Positions 8,899 to 19,073 of a stretch of DNA of 64,000 nucleotides are shown in pieces. The first letter of the stretch is position 1. Each line of letters begins with the position of its first letter. Under the pieces are notes generated by a model. That model made no database searches, was not told where the DNA came from, and saw nothing but the letters and a program-made list of their open reading frames with translations. This DNA is from Sphingobacterium sp. N143 (GTDB lineage Bacteria; Bacteroidota; Bacteroidia; Sphingobacteriales; Sphingobacteriaceae): the NCBI RefSeq assembly GCF_030325625.1, contig NZ_JACAIS010000010.1:124001-188000 (forward strand), read 5' to 3'. A program made the translations under genes and the position numbers.

Positions 8899-11800
8899 AT
8901 GGGATTTGTCACTAACCAATGTAAACTAGAGGGATTATGCTGTGTTCTATCCTTACTTTTCATGTGCGTGATTCTAATTTTTCCGGATGATGCGATGGCT
9001 CAGCAAAAGCGTGTCACAGGTAAAGTGATTGATGCGGTCAGCAAGAAACCTTTAGCAGGGGTCACAGTAAGAGTCGTTGACCAAAAAGATTTTACTGTCA
9101 GTACGGACGATCAAGGGAATTTTGTGCTGGATAACGTATTGAGTGGACAGGCTGTTGCTTTTTCTTTTGTGGGATACAGTGGTCAGCGTCTAAAGATCGA
9201 TACGCGAAGTGCTTACACGATCGAATTAAATAGTGCTTCCACGGTGATGGAAGAAACTGTTGTCGTTGGGTATGGCCGTCAGAAAAAACGAAATTTAACA
9301 GGAGCGATTGTTTCGGTAGGGGCATCAGAGATTGAGAAAACCACATTACAGGATCCTATTTCTGTTTTACAGGGACGTGCAGCTGGAGTACAGGTCACGT
9401 CTAACTCGGGTGCGCCGGGAGGGGAGATGAGTATCCGTGTACGGGGTAATTCTTCGTTGAATTCTGGAAATAATCCACTTTTTGTGGTGGATGGTATTCC
9501 AATTGAATCCAATTCTATTTCGTCATTGAATGGAACAGAAAACTCGGGGCTCAATCCAATGGCAGCTATCAATCCCAGTGATATTGCATCGATTGAAATT
9601 TTAAAGGATGCAGCTTCTACTGCGATCTATGGATCGCGTGCCGCCAATGGTGTGGTCATGATCACAACTAAGCGTGGAGCAGAGGGGCGGCCTGAAGTTG
9701 TGTTGAATGCCGCAACAGGTGTGAGTTCACTGACACGTAAGCTGAGTGTACTGAACGCCAAACAATATAGGGCGGCTGTATTGGATTCTTATCGCGCAAT
9801 GGGTAATCCTGAAGAACCGTTTTATACGATTATTGACTCACTGAATCCCATGAATAATGGTGATGTGGATTGGCAGGACGAGCTGATGCGTACCGCAAAG
9901 CAATATAAGTTAGATCTTTCCGTCCGTGGTGGTAATCAAGGGACAAAATATGCATGGAGTTCATCCTATCTGGATCAAGAGGGGGTGATCCTCAATTCGG
10001 ATTATAAGCGTTTTACTTCGCGGCTAAATGTAGACTTCAATATTTCTGATCGTATCCGTATAGGGCAGAGTATTTCTTATACCAATGCCGTTAATAATCG
10101 GACCAATGCCGCTGGGTCAGGTAACTTAAGTATCATACGGAGTTTATTGATCCGCCCTCCAAACATGTCAATGTACCTGCCGGATGGAACCTTGAATGGC
10201 TATATGATCGGGCAACGGAATCCCGTAGGGATGGCTTTATTTGCAACTAATCTGAATAAGAGCAACCGTATCATAGGAAGCCAATATATTGAGGTTGATC
10301 TATTCAAAGACCTGAAATTTCGGAGCAACGTCAATCTCGATTATATCAGCATGAAGGAAGATGAATTTATGCCATCAATACTGGATTATCGCGAAGGTTA
10401 CAATACCGGAGCTGTACGAGCTTCCGAAAATTTAACCTGGGGTAATGAGAGTTATTTTACATATACCAAAACGATCAATGCTGCTCATAATTTTGGCGCG
10501 GTATTGGGCATGAGTTTTCAGAAATGGCGTTATGACCGTACGGGACTTGATGGTCAATACTTTCCGAGTGATGATATCCGAACGCTAAATGCTGCTTCCA
10601 TCATATCAAATCAAGGTGTTAATATTGCTTCTGAACATGCCATGCTTTCCTATTTTGGGCGTGTGACATATGATTATCTGGGGAAATATCTGCTGGAATT
10701 TAACCTTCGATCGGATGGCTCCTCCCGTTTTGGTCGTGACCGTCGATTTGGCTTTTTCCCATCAGCATCGGCAGGATGGCGCTTCATCGAGGAGGAAGGG
10801 ATCAAGAATTTAAGTTGGCTCAGTGATGGTAAGCTCCGTTTTAGTCTAGGGAGTACGGGGAATGAGGCTATCGGTGATTATGCTGCTCTTGGAGAATTTA
10901 GTTTAGGGACAAATTATCTGGATTTTTCGGGTGCTGCGCCAGCCTTGATGCCCAATGGAAGTCTCACATGGGAAACGACCCATCAGTACAATCTTGGATT
11001 GGAACTGGGATTTCTGAATAATAGACTGTTATTTTCTACGGATGCTTACTTGAAGAAGACAAAAGACCTTCTTTACAATGTACCTATTCCAGGGACGACG
11101 GGGTTTGAATACATGACACAAAATATAGGTTCCATAGAAAATCGTGGACTGGAATTTAGTCTTCAGACCCGAAATTTACAGGGCGTATTCAATTGGAGTA
11201 CAACGGCTAATCTTAGCCTTAATCGAAATAAGGTCACTGAATTGCCTGAGAACCTATTAACCAATGGTTATATCCAAAATGGAACATTCCATATTTTACA
11301 GGAGGGTTTGCCGATAGGTGTATTTTATGGCTGGAGGTTTCAGGGTGTATATGCACGTGATGAAGATAATAAAAATGGCGTAACCCATGGAGCCAATGGG
11401 CCGGTTTTTGTAGGGGGCGATCCGATCTGGAAAGATGTGAATAATGATCAGGTGATTGATGAAAATGACCGCGAAATTATTGGTTATGCTGAACCAAAGT
11501 ATTTTGGTGGTATCTCGAATGATTTTAGTTATAAAAACTTTCATTTGAACGTATTCTTTCAGTATTCGGTGGGCAATCAGATCTATAGCGAATTGAATCA
11601 TCAGCGCAATTCAATTGTCCGTTATAATAATCTCTCTACTGATGCGCTTACCCGATGGAGGGAACAAGGAGACGTGACAAATTTTCCACGCTTGATCCGG
11701 GATGATCCGAAGCAGTCGGACAGTAGAGTGCAGAGCAGATGGGTGGAGGACGGTTCGTATCTCAAACTTAAGAATGTTAATCTCCGGTATTCCTTTGATC

Positions 11801-11991
11801 CAAATTGGAGCAAACGGATTGGCTTACGTAAGCTTGAAGCTTTTGTTACTGCGACGAACCTCATCACTTGGACTAAATATACGGGTTTTGACCCTGATGT
11901 CAATTCATATGCTGGGCTGCGTGTTGGACTGGATGAGGGCTCGTATCCGCAGAGCCGTACATTTATGTTTGGTTTAATCTTTGGACTTTAA
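8899..11991 (+). CDS. SusC/RagA family TonB-linked outer-membrane protein
   Basis: 1030 aa, normal length for the family. A signal peptide (cleavage after DDAMA) is followed by a carboxypeptidase-D-like beta-sandwich domain (GKVIDAVSKKPLAGVTVRV, residues about 40-115). The SusC signature VVVGYGRQKKRNLTGA comes next, then the plug (FVVDGIPIES, DAASTAIYGSRAANGV) and a 22-strand barrel. The barrel ends in an aromatic-rich last strand (TFMFGLIFGL). It forms the TonB-driven channel beneath the SusD-like lid encoded next. The substrate is probably an oligomer or glycoconjugate; nothing in the sequence names it. Confidence 0.96.
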   Translation: MGFVTNQCKLEGLCCVLSLLFMCVILIFPDDAMAQQKRVTGKVIDAVSKKPLAGVTVRVVDQKDFTVSTDDQGNFVLDNVLSGQAVAFSFVGYSGQRLKIDTRSAYTIELNSASTVMEETVVVGYGRQKKRNLTGAIVSVGASEIEKTTLQDPISVLQGRAAGVQVTSNSGAPGGEMSIRVRGNSSLNSGNNPLFVVDGIPIESNSISSLNGTENSGLNPMAAINPSDIASIEILKDAASTAIYGSRAANGVVMITTKRGAEGRPEVVLNAATGVSSLTRKLSVLNAKQYRAAVLDSYRAMGNPEEPFYTIIDSLNPMNNGDVDWQDELMRTAKQYKLDLSVRGGNQGTKYAWSSSYLDQEGVILNSDYKRFTSRLNVDFNISDRIRIGQSISYTNAVNNRTNAAGSGNLSIIRSLLIRPPNMSMYLPDGTLNGYMIGQRNPVGMALFATNLNKSNRIIGSQYIEVDLFKDLKFRSNVNLDYISMKEDEFMPSILDYREGYNTGAVRASENLTWGNESYFTYTKTINAAHNFGAVLGMSFQKWRYDRTGLDGQYFPSDDIRTLNAASIISNQGVNIASEHAMLSYFGRVTYDYLGKYLLEFNLRSDGSSRFGRDRRFGFFPSASAGWRFIEEEGIKNLSWLSDGKLRFSLGSTGNEAIGDYAALGEFSLGTNYLDFSGAAPALMPNGSLTWETTHQYNLGLELGFLNNRLLFSTDAYLKKTKDLLYNVPIPGTTGFEYMTQNIGSIENRGLEFSLQTRNLQGVFNWSTTANLSLNRNKVTELPENLLTNGYIQNGTFHILQEGLPIGVFYGWRFQGVYARDEDNKNGVTHGANGPVFVGGDPIWKDVNNDQVIDENDREIIGYAEPKYFGGISNDFSYKNFHLNVFFQYSVGNQIYSELNHQRNSIVRYNNLSTDALTRWREQGDVTNFPRLIRDDPKQSDSRVQSRWVEDGSYLKLKNVNLRYSFDPNWSKRIGLRKLEAFVTATNLITWTKYTGFDPDVNSYAGLRVGLDEGSYPQSRTFMFGLIFGL

Positions 11992-12083
11992 ATTTATAGC
12001 GATGAAACCGGGTTCTAGATCATTTTGGTATTCAGGACCATGATTGATGACCCGAGCGCTCATCGGCCACTAAAAAAATACGG

Positions 12084-13457
12084 ATGAAAAGATTGTTTAA
12101 ATATACAGTTGGCACTATTTTCCTTTTCGCAATGTCCGCCTGTTCAGATTCATTGTTGGATAAGGACCCGATCAGTAGTTATTCCGGACAGGGGTATTAT
12201 AAAAAGCCCAGTGACGCACAGGCAGGCGTCAACGGAATTTATAATGGTTTACAATCACTTTTCCGCCAGAATCTTGCTTATTGGGGAGAGGGTCGGGCAG
12301 ATAATGTCGAGACCAGGCACGCCGGTGATCCGGGGGCGTTACAACAGAATGCTTTGACACCAATTATCAATTCGGCACGTTGGGACAATTTTTATACGGT
12401 CATTTCCCGGGCAAACTATGCGATTAAATATATTCCACAGGCTTTTGGATCAGGAGATAGTGAGTTGAAGAGCCAATTGCTCGGACAGGCACATGCGCTG
12501 AGGGCTATTGCTTACTTCTATTTGGTTCGCCTCTGGGGTGGTGTACCTCTGGTTACGCAACCTTATGAAGGTGTTGAACAGGATATCTTTGTGGAAAGAA
12601 ATACAGTAGAGGAGGTGTTAGCCTTGGTTAAAGAAGATCTCCTATTTGCTGCAGAAAATTGTGCCGATAGCTATTCAGGGGACCGTAATCGGGTTTTGTT
12701 AACGAAGGGTGGGGTATATGCTTTTTTGACACAGCTTTATATGTGGCAAAAAGATTATGCACAGGCAATAACAGTGGCTGACAAGATCCTGTCGGATGGC
12801 CAGTATGCTTTGGTGCCCATGGCTAACTGGAATGATATTTTTGTGGAAGGAAGCAGTTCAGAAAGTATTTTTGAGGTGGGCTACAATGAGGTGCAGCCCA
12901 ATAGTTTGCGTTTACTGTATGCCATGGGATCCGATAGTGACTATGTGCCGAGTTCAGGTTTTATAGCTTCCATTGAACAGGGGGATCTGCGTCAATCCCG
13001 TATCTACGATGTGTCAGAAGTACAGCCTCGCAAGATCTGGAAATTCTTCGGCGAAGGGTTTAACGATGAAAGCCCTGAAGCTTCATCCAATAATATTGTA
13101 TTGACGAGATTGGCTGATATTATCTTACTGAAGGCAGAAGCACATGCACATTTAAATCAGACAGCTGAAGCGCTGGAGTTGCTGAACCGGATCCGACAAC
13201 GCGCCGGACTTCCGGTTTTGGATCAATTGACGGCTACCAGTAAGTATGGGAGTCTGGTTGCAAGTATTTTGCATGAGCGCTCTGTTGAACTCTGTTTTGA
13301 GGGGCACCGCTGGTTTGACCTCCGCCGTAGCGGGACTGCGATTACCACCATGAAACCAATCAATGGGCTTTCGGATACGGGTAACCTGTTGTGGCCGGTC
13401 CATGAAAACGAGATTCTTAAGAATCCGAACTTGAAACAAAATGAATTTTATAAGTAA
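12084..13457 (+). CDS. SusD/RagB family surface lipoprotein
   Basis: 457 aa. The lipobox MSAC puts Cys20 at the mature N terminus, followed by the typical LLDKDPIS. The TPR-like helices, the LRAIAYFYLVRLWGGVPL block and the C-terminal LHERSVELCFEGHRWFDLRRSG motif are all hallmarks of SusD proteins. The protein closes over the SusC barrel and binds the substrate at the cell surface. It begins 92 nt after the susC-like gene and is surely co-transcribed with it. Confidence 0.96.
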   Translation: MKRLFKYTVGTIFLFAMSACSDSLLDKDPISSYSGQGYYKKPSDAQAGVNGIYNGLQSLFRQNLAYWGEGRADNVETRHAGDPGALQQNALTPIINSARWDNFYTVISRANYAIKYIPQAFGSGDSELKSQLLGQAHALRAIAYFYLVRLWGGVPLVTQPYEGVEQDIFVERNTVEEVLALVKEDLLFAAENCADSYSGDRNRVLLTKGGVYAFLTQLYMWQKDYAQAITVADKILSDGQYALVPMANWNDIFVEGSSSESIFEVGYNEVQPNSLRLLYAMGSDSDYVPSSGFIASIEQGDLRQSRIYDVSEVQPRKIWKFFGEGFNDESPEASSNNIVLTRLADIILLKAEAHAHLNQTAEALELLNRIRQRAGLPVLDQLTATSKYGSLVASILHERSVELCFEGHRWFDLRRSGTAITTMKPINGLSDTGNLLWPVHENEILKNPNLKQNEFYK

Positions 13458-13461
13458 TCTT

Positions 13462-14034
13462 ATGAGAAAGGTAAAATATAGCAGGGTAAAGTTTTTTTAT
13501 ATTATAATGGGAATGTTCGTGCTTTTATCCAGTTGTGAAATACAAGAAAACTTTGAATATGATTATGCTGAGGATAATAGTAAGTTGAATATGTCGACCT
13601 GGGCATACATTCAGCAGCATGATTCATTATCCCTTCTAAAGGAGGCGATTGAACAAACTGATCTTGCAGCCTTGTACGAACGAACTGAAAAAGCAACCTA
13701 TATTGCTCCCACCAACCAGGCATTTAGGGCTTATCTAAAAGAAAATGATTACGATGCCATTTCCTCCATACCTTTGCCGGTATTGAAAGATGTGTTACAG
13801 TATCATATTGTTCAGGCAGTGGTAAATTTTAATGATCCGGCGCTGGCTCCAAAGAACAAGCCTATTGCCTATAAAACCGAGAACGGTCAAGTGATGTATT
13901 TGTCTCACACGGGCACTTATGTTGGACTGATAAACGAAGGGACGAGCAGACAATGGGAAATCCGGACATCTAATTTGGTGCCGGATAACGGCGTGATCCA
14001 TGTTGTTGATCACGTGGTCTTTTACGCGAAGTAA
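13462..14034 (+). CDS. Fasciclin domain lipoprotein
   Basis: 190 aa from 13462 (MRKVKYSRVKF), chosen because it lies just after the SusD stop and gives a lipobox (VLLSSC). An upstream ATG at 13441 in the same frame would overlap the SusD gene by 17 nt. The body is one FAS1 domain: ATYIAPTNQAFRAYL (H1-box-like), LKDVLQYHIVQ, and VIHVVDHVVF (H2-like). FAS1 domains bind glycans or mediate adhesion. Placed directly after SusC/SusD, it is probably an accessory surface protein of the same complex. Confidence 0.85.
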   Translation: MRKVKYSRVKFFYIIMGMFVLLSSCEIQENFEYDYAEDNSKLNMSTWAYIQQHDSLSLLKEAIEQTDLAALYERTEKATYIAPTNQAFRAYLKENDYDAISSIPLPVLKDVLQYHIVQAVVNFNDPALAPKNKPIAYKTENGQVMYLSHTGTYVGLINEGTSRQWEIRTSNLVPDNGVIHVVDHVVFYAK

Positions 14035-14192
14035 CATTGTGTTTGTTATTTTTGCAGGCATTACTTTTAATTGCTGATTAATTGTGGGGATTGCTGGATT
14101 TCTCAAAAAAAATGATTCCATTCGGGAAATAATAGTCAAATAAACATTATATTCAGTTGTTTGTTTTCTATATTATAAACAAGAACCAATAT

Positions 14193-15557
14193 ATGATGAT
14201 CGACCATAACCTCAATCGTAGAAAATTTATTCAAGGAACTGGTGCTTTGTTAACCTTGTCAGCCTTGCAGGCTAAGGGATTAACGTTTGATAATGCGCTC
14301 AAAAATATGCGTGTCGGACTGATCGGGGCAGGTTGGTATGGAAAAAGTGATCTATTTAGGTTGATGCAGATCAGGCCTGTGGATGTGGTTGCTATTTGTG
14401 ACGTGGATAAAAAACATCTGGAGGAAGCCGGGCAACTGATCAGTAAGCGCCAGGTTTCGGGAAAGATTCCGCAGCTCTATACGGATTATCGTAAAATGCT
14501 GGCTGATCATCAATTGGATTTAGTGCTCATCGCTACGCCGGATCATTGGCATGCACGCCAGGCTATTGATGCCATGCGTGCAGGGGCTCATCTGTATCTA
14601 CAAAAACCAGTCAGTGTGGATGTGCTCGAAGGGGAAGCCATACTCAGCCAGGCCAGAAAATTGAATAAAAAAGTCCAAGTAGGTACCCAACGGAGAAGTA
14701 CGGCTCACCTTATTGATGCTAAGCACCGCATTATAGATCAGGGGTTACTCGGTAAAATTTCACATGTGGAGATGTGTTGTTATTACCACATGAGGCAAAA
14801 TGGAAATCCACCTTTGCAACCTGTTCCAGAGCACTTTGATTATGACATGTGGACCGGTCCGGCACCCTTGCGTCCGTATGATGGTTTACCACATGGTGGA
14901 TGGTGGCGGACTTTTATGGAATATGGTAATGGTATCACAGGTGATATGGGGATGCATATGTTTGACACTGTCCGTTGGTTATTGGGGCTTAAATGGCCGA
15001 AAAAAATCAGTGCAACCGGGGGTATTTATGTTCAAAAAGGTGGGAAGTCGACTATTGCAGACACGCAGACAGCTTTGTTTGAATATGATGGGCTCAATTG
15101 TGTCTGGCAGCACCGGACATGGGGGAATGCCGCAGATCCCGAATACCCCTGGGCATTTATTATCTATGGGGATAAAGGTACATTAAAAGGAAGCGTAATG
15201 AAGTACGAATTTATTCCAGTGGGAAAAGGAGATGCTATCAAACGGGACGTTGTCTATGAAAAAGAGAAGTTTCCAATGGATGTAGAAGAACCAAGAATAG
15301 AATTGCATACGGCGCCTGCCACAAGGCAGCATATGTTGAACCTTTTGTCAGCAATTGAAAATGACGATCTTCCCGTAGCGGATATTGAAGAGGGGTATAT
15401 ATCCACTGCCTGTTGCATACTCGCCAACCTGTCCATGGAATTAGATCGTCCATTGCAGTATGACCCCCATAAAAAAATCTGCGTCGATGATCCAGAAGCA
15501 ACCAAACGGTTAAGAAGGCCATACCGTGCCCCCTGGCAGCATCCGGCTCAACATTAA
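14193..15557 (+). CDS. Gfo/Idh/MocA family oxidoreductase, exported
   Basis: 454 aa from 14193; a second ATG follows at once at 14196. The N terminus has a Tat-like signal (NRRKFIQGTGALLTLSAL). It continues with a Rossmann fold (VGLIGAGWYGKSDLF), IATPDHWHARQAI and the QKPVSVDV segment holding the catalytic Lys of the family (EKP in most members, QKP here). The NAD(P)-dependent family oxidises or rearranges sugars and polyols, and periplasmic Bacteroidota members are common beside SusC/SusD. It probably acts on a sugar released in the periplasm. Confidence 0.88.
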   Translation: MMIDHNLNRRKFIQGTGALLTLSALQAKGLTFDNALKNMRVGLIGAGWYGKSDLFRLMQIRPVDVVAICDVDKKHLEEAGQLISKRQVSGKIPQLYTDYRKMLADHQLDLVLIATPDHWHARQAIDAMRAGAHLYLQKPVSVDVLEGEAILSQARKLNKKVQVGTQRRSTAHLIDAKHRIIDQGLLGKISHVEMCCYYHMRQNGNPPLQPVPEHFDYDMWTGPAPLRPYDGLPHGGWWRTFMEYGNGITGDMGMHMFDTVRWLLGLKWPKKISATGGIYVQKGGKSTIADTQTALFEYDGLNCVWQHRTWGNAADPEYPWAFIIYGDKGTLKGSVMKYEFIPVGKGDAIKRDVVYEKEKFPMDVEEPRIELHTAPATRQHMLNLLSAIENDDLPVADIEEGYISTACCILANLSMELDRPLQYDPHKKICVDDPEATKRLRRPYRAPWQHPAQH

Positions 15558-15730
15558 CCTAGCAATGATCACTGAGGCAATTTGACTAATATTTTTGTTC
15601 GAACGTACAAAAAAAAGTTGATGTTTACATGAAGTAAATCTTCTGGTTTTAGTTTGTTAAAGTTGAATGCTTAATTTTGGCGATAAATATATTCTGTTCA
15701 TCATTTCGAAATAACAATATCTTCGTACCT

Positions 15731-16612
15731 ATGAAAAAAATACTGCTACTGACTGGTTTAATATGTAGTTCTCTGATCGGGAACAGGACTTTTGCGCAGC
15801 AACTTCATACCTTAAGTTTTAAATCGAATACGGCTATGTGGGAATATTTTCGGTATGTCCCTGGAAAGAAGATAATCAGCGGACACCGCGGAACTATTGA
15901 AAATGGACTTCCTGAGAATTCTATTGCGGCCTTTGAAGCTGTACTGAAACACACTGCTGCAATATTTGAAATTGATCCGAGATATACCAAGGATAGTGTG
16001 GCTGTATTGCTTCACGATGCAACTTTGGATCGAACAACGAATGGAACTGGAAAAGTATCGGATCATACTTGGGCTGAACTCAAAAAATTAAAATTAAGAG
16101 ACCATACTGGTCGGGTAACCCAGTATCGCATCAACACTTTACAGGAAGTGATCGAATGGGCAAAGGGAAAAACAATTCTTAATCTGGATAAAAAAGACCT
16201 TCCACCCGCAAAAACTGCCGAAATTATTCGTAAGAACAATGCTTATGGTTGGGTTTGGGTAACAGTGCATAATGTTGAACAGGCCAAGTATTACCTGGAT
16301 CAGAACGCAACACAATATTTATCGATGCATATTAAGGACCAAGCAGCCTTGGATAAGTTTAAAAAATCCGGATTGCCCTATGACCGGATGATTGTTTATA
16401 TTGGTCCAGAGATCATTGCATCCAACCAGGCGATGTATCAATTTTTCAATTCCAAAGGCGTGATGTGCATGATTTCTACAGCTCCAAGTTATGATAAATT
16501 GAGTACAAAAGAACAACGCGCCGAAAGGTATCGCGCTGTATTCGCAGATGGTGCCTCAATTTTGGAGTCGGATTTGCCCATAGAGGTAAGCAAGGCGATT
16601 AGAAACGATTGA
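15731..16612 (+). CDS. Glycerophosphodiester phosphodiesterase family protein, exported
   Basis: 293 aa from 15731, where a signal peptide ending TFAQQ begins. The GDPD motif is clear: ISGHRGTIENGLPENSIAAF (catalytic His, Arg, Glu-Asn), then FEIDPRYTKDSVAVLLHD (metal-binding Glu/Asp and second His) and LDRTTNGTG. The family cleaves glycerophosphodiesters to glycerol 3-phosphate and an alcohol in the periplasm. It sits between the oxidoreductase and an esterase in the SusC/SusD neighbourhood, on the same strand. That hints the imported substrate carries a phosphodiester, which is inference. Confidence 0.9.
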   Translation: MKKILLLTGLICSSLIGNRTFAQQLHTLSFKSNTAMWEYFRYVPGKKIISGHRGTIENGLPENSIAAFEAVLKHTAAIFEIDPRYTKDSVAVLLHDATLDRTTNGTGKVSDHTWAELKKLKLRDHTGRVTQYRINTLQEVIEWAKGKTILNLDKKDLPPAKTAEIIRKNNAYGWVWVTVHNVEQAKYYLDQNATQYLSMHIKDQAALDKFKKSGLPYDRMIVYIGPEIIASNQAMYQFFNSKGVMCMISTAPSYDKLSTKEQRAERYRAVFADGASILESDLPIEVSKAIRND

Positions 16613-16701
16613 TTCATAGATTTAAATAGGATATGGTTTTATCTTCATCTTTAATTATATTTAGGACTTTTTCAGCATACACCCTTAAGAGAAATTAAAT
16701 T

Positions 16702-17817
16702 ATGAACCGTAAAATTAACCGAATAGTAAAAATTGAAAACTGTTTAAAACATATTGGCCTCAGTATAATCTTCATTTCTATCTTAATTTTTGACGCATTT
16801 GGACAAGTGAAGTATATTGCTGCAGAAAATTTAACATTTGTTGGTAAGCCCAAGAAAACAGAAAATAGCTATCAGCGTATCGACAGAGATAGTACAGTGG
16901 GTATGCCGGAATCTGTGCGGAAACTGGCCATGAACAGTGCGGGGATTGCCGTCATTTTTGAAACAAATTCCCCTTTGATTAGAGCTAAATGGGACTTGGC
17001 CGAATTCAAATATATGGCAAATATGACACCTATTGGGCATAGCGGTTTAGATCTGTATTGCTATAATGACGGGAAATGGCAATTTGTAAATACAGGGAAA
17101 CCTGTAAAGGATTCCATTCATCAAAATCAATTACTTGTGCACAATATGGATCATAGTATGAAGCAATTTATGTTGTACTTACCGCTTTATAACACATTGA
17201 CCAGTTTGGAGATCGGTGTTGATCCTGGTAGTTCAATAACTGCTTCAATACCGAAAAATATAGATATGAAAAAACGCTTGGTCGTCTATGGGTCAAGTAT
17301 TGTACAGGGAGCGTCAGCAAGCAGGCCGGGGATGGCATATCCGGCAATATTGCAGCGCAAACTTGGTATAGACGTTATTAATCTGGGGTTTAGTGGTAGT
17401 GCGAAGATGGAAATGCCATTGGCTGAATATTTGGCTACTGTACCTGCCGATTGCTTTGTACTTGACTGTATCCCCAATCCAAGTCCGACAGAAATTAAAG
17501 AAAGGGGATTTGCTTTTATTGATTACCTAAGAAGAAAAAGGCCTCATACCCCCATTATTTTAGTGGAAACAGTCATCCGTGAAAATGGTCACTTTGATCA
17601 GCATGTTGGTACCCGTGTCAGTGAACAAAATAAAGCTATACAGGAAGTCTATGCTCAATTGACAAAAAAGGGGATTACTGGGATTCATTATATTACGGCA
17701 GATGAACTTATGGGCACAGATCATGAGGCGACGATAGATGGAGTGCATCTGACTGACTTGGGGTTTGACCGAATTTCCAATAAAATATTGCAGGTCGTCA
17801 GAAAAATTCAGAATTAG
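16702..17817 (+). CDS. GxDLY/SGNH-type hydrolase (GDSL_3 family esterase), exported
   Basis: 371 aa with an N-terminal signal (ILIFDAFGQ). Residues about 30-190 form the beta-sandwich GxDLY domain, whose naming motif appears as SGLDLYCY. The SGNH hydrolase domain follows: VVYGSSIVQGASA (block I, catalytic Ser in GSS), NLGFSGSAKME (block II Gly) and TIDGVHLTDLG (catalytic Asp-x-x-His). The Asn block is degenerate (LDCIPNPSP). Such enzymes deacylate glycans, for example by removing acetyl groups. It ends the SusC/SusD-linked run of genes. Confidence 0.85.
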   Translation: MNRKINRIVKIENCLKHIGLSIIFISILIFDAFGQVKYIAAENLTFVGKPKKTENSYQRIDRDSTVGMPESVRKLAMNSAGIAVIFETNSPLIRAKWDLAEFKYMANMTPIGHSGLDLYCYNDGKWQFVNTGKPVKDSIHQNQLLVHNMDHSMKQFMLYLPLYNTLTSLEIGVDPGSSITASIPKNIDMKKRLVVYGSSIVQGASASRPGMAYPAILQRKLGIDVINLGFSGSAKMEMPLAEYLATVPADCFVLDCIPNPSPTEIKERGFAFIDYLRRKRPHTPIILVETVIRENGHFDQHVGTRVSEQNKAIQEVYAQLTKKGITGIHYITADELMGTDHEATIDGVHLTDLGFDRISNKILQVVRKIQN

Positions 17818-17852
17818 CGAGCATACCCTGGAATAATATCGTTGCAAAATTA

Positions 17853-17928
17853 AGAGAGCCTGAAGATAGTCCTACCCCGAGAATGGCTAACGATTCTTTG
17901 GGTAGGTCTTTTGAAAAACAGGCTCTCT
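17853..17928. terminator. Nested inverted repeat, bidirectional terminator
   Basis: Three nested stems share one centre: AGAGAGCCTG (17853-17862) with 17919-17928, CCTACCC (17871-17877) with 17900-17906, and AGAAT (17880-17884) with 17893-17897. It separates the convergent esterase and RND efflux operons. Confidence 0.6.
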
Positions 17929-17936
17929 CTATCCTA

Positions 17937-19064
17937 TCAGTGGATCGTATTGATTTCGTCTATTTTACCTTCTTTGATTTCTTCTGAAGGTTGGAGCAGA
18001 ATCATGTCCCCTTTATTAAGCTGTCCGAATATTTCGGTTAAACTATCCCGTCGGATTCCTTCCTTGATGGCAATTTTTTTAATCTCGTTATTACTGTTCA
18101 AGGTAAATATAAAGGTTCCTGCCTGTGAGGTGATAATACTTTTCTGGGGCACCCATGCTGTTGCTGCAGCTCTTTTCAGCTGCAGCTTTACTTGTGCATA
18201 ATCTCCGCCCTGTAATTGTCCATTTGCATTAGCAACATCAAATTCGATCTTGAGTGATCTGTCTTGTTTGTCCAATAGGGTAGATGACCTTGATAATTTG
18301 GTTTCAAAAGTTTCTCCAGGCCTGGAACTGACCGTAAATGTGGCCGGCATGTCCTTGTAGATTGACGCAGCATGTTTCTCCGGCAAAGACAGGGTCAGTC
18401 TGAGCTGGTTACCCTGGGCTATTGTAAATAATGGAATGTTGGAATTTGTACCTGCCAAAGCACCTATGGAGACATTTCTATCCGTAATAATCCCATCGAA
18501 AGGGGCGGTTATATGGAGATATCTTTGTAGCTGCGCTGTGCCTGCAGTCTCTGATTTTGACGCTTGGTACGCTGCCCAAGCACTTTCCATGATGCTCTTA
18601 CTTTTTTCCAGTTCAATATCGGCTACTGCGCCCACTGTTTTTGACGCTTCACTGAGCCGGTCATAGGTTTGTTTTGCAAATAGGTAATCACTATGCAGCT
18701 TTTGTTCATCAGATCGATTGGAATTCAATTTTTGATCCATTTCAGGAGCCTCCAATACAGCGAGCAGCTGCCCCTTTTTGACCTGTGATCCCCGGTCAAC
18801 GAGGAGCTTTTTGACAAAGCCCGTGACCTTGGCATATACAGCTACCTGCTCATATGGAAGTAATTCTGCTGGAATAGTAATCTCATATGCCGGATTGTCA
18901 AATTTAATAGGTGTTGTTTTAGGAACTTTCACCTTGGCCTGTTCTGTCTTTACAGCTGTTTCTGCTGTCTTTTGTGGAGAACAGGATGCTCCAGCAAAAG
19001 CAACAATAAGGAATAATATTAGCTTTAAATTTTGCTGCGTTGGATTCAATATGCTTGTGTTCAT
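17937..19064 (-). CDS. RND efflux periplasmic adaptor (membrane fusion protein)
   Basis: 375 aa lipoprotein (lipobox AGASC). It shows the order of an HlyD/AcrA adaptor: barrel strands, a lipoyl half (VTGFVKKLLVDRGSQVKKGQLLAVLEAP), an alpha-hairpin rich in Gln/Ser/Lys, and the second lipoyl half (ITAPFDGIITDRNVSIGALA). A membrane-proximal domain follows. It bridges the inner-membrane pump encoded upstream and the TolC-type channel. It is the last gene of the minus-strand operon, 9 nt from the pump gene. Confidence 0.93.
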   Translation of the reverse strand: MNTSILNPTQQNLKLILFLIVAFAGASCSPQKTAETAVKTEQAKVKVPKTTPIKFDNPAYEITIPAELLPYEQVAVYAKVTGFVKKLLVDRGSQVKKGQLLAVLEAPEMDQKLNSNRSDEQKLHSDYLFAKQTYDRLSEASKTVGAVADIELEKSKSIMESAWAAYQASKSETAGTAQLQRYLHITAPFDGIITDRNVSIGALAGTNSNIPLFTIAQGNQLRLTLSLPEKHAASIYKDMPATFTVSSRPGETFETKLSRSSTLLDKQDRSLKIEFDVANANGQLQGGDYAQVKLQLKRAAATAWVPQKSIITSQAGTFIFTLNSNNEIKKIAIKEGIRRDSLTEIFGQLNKGDMILLQPSEEIKEGKIDEINTIH

Positions 19065-19073
19065 TTTATGTGA

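Noticed and set aside
15585..15625. TTTTTGT / ACAAAAA hairpin after the Gfo/Idh gene
   Set aside because: A/T-only stem of 7 bp with an 8-nt loop in an AT-rich region; not distinguishable from chance.
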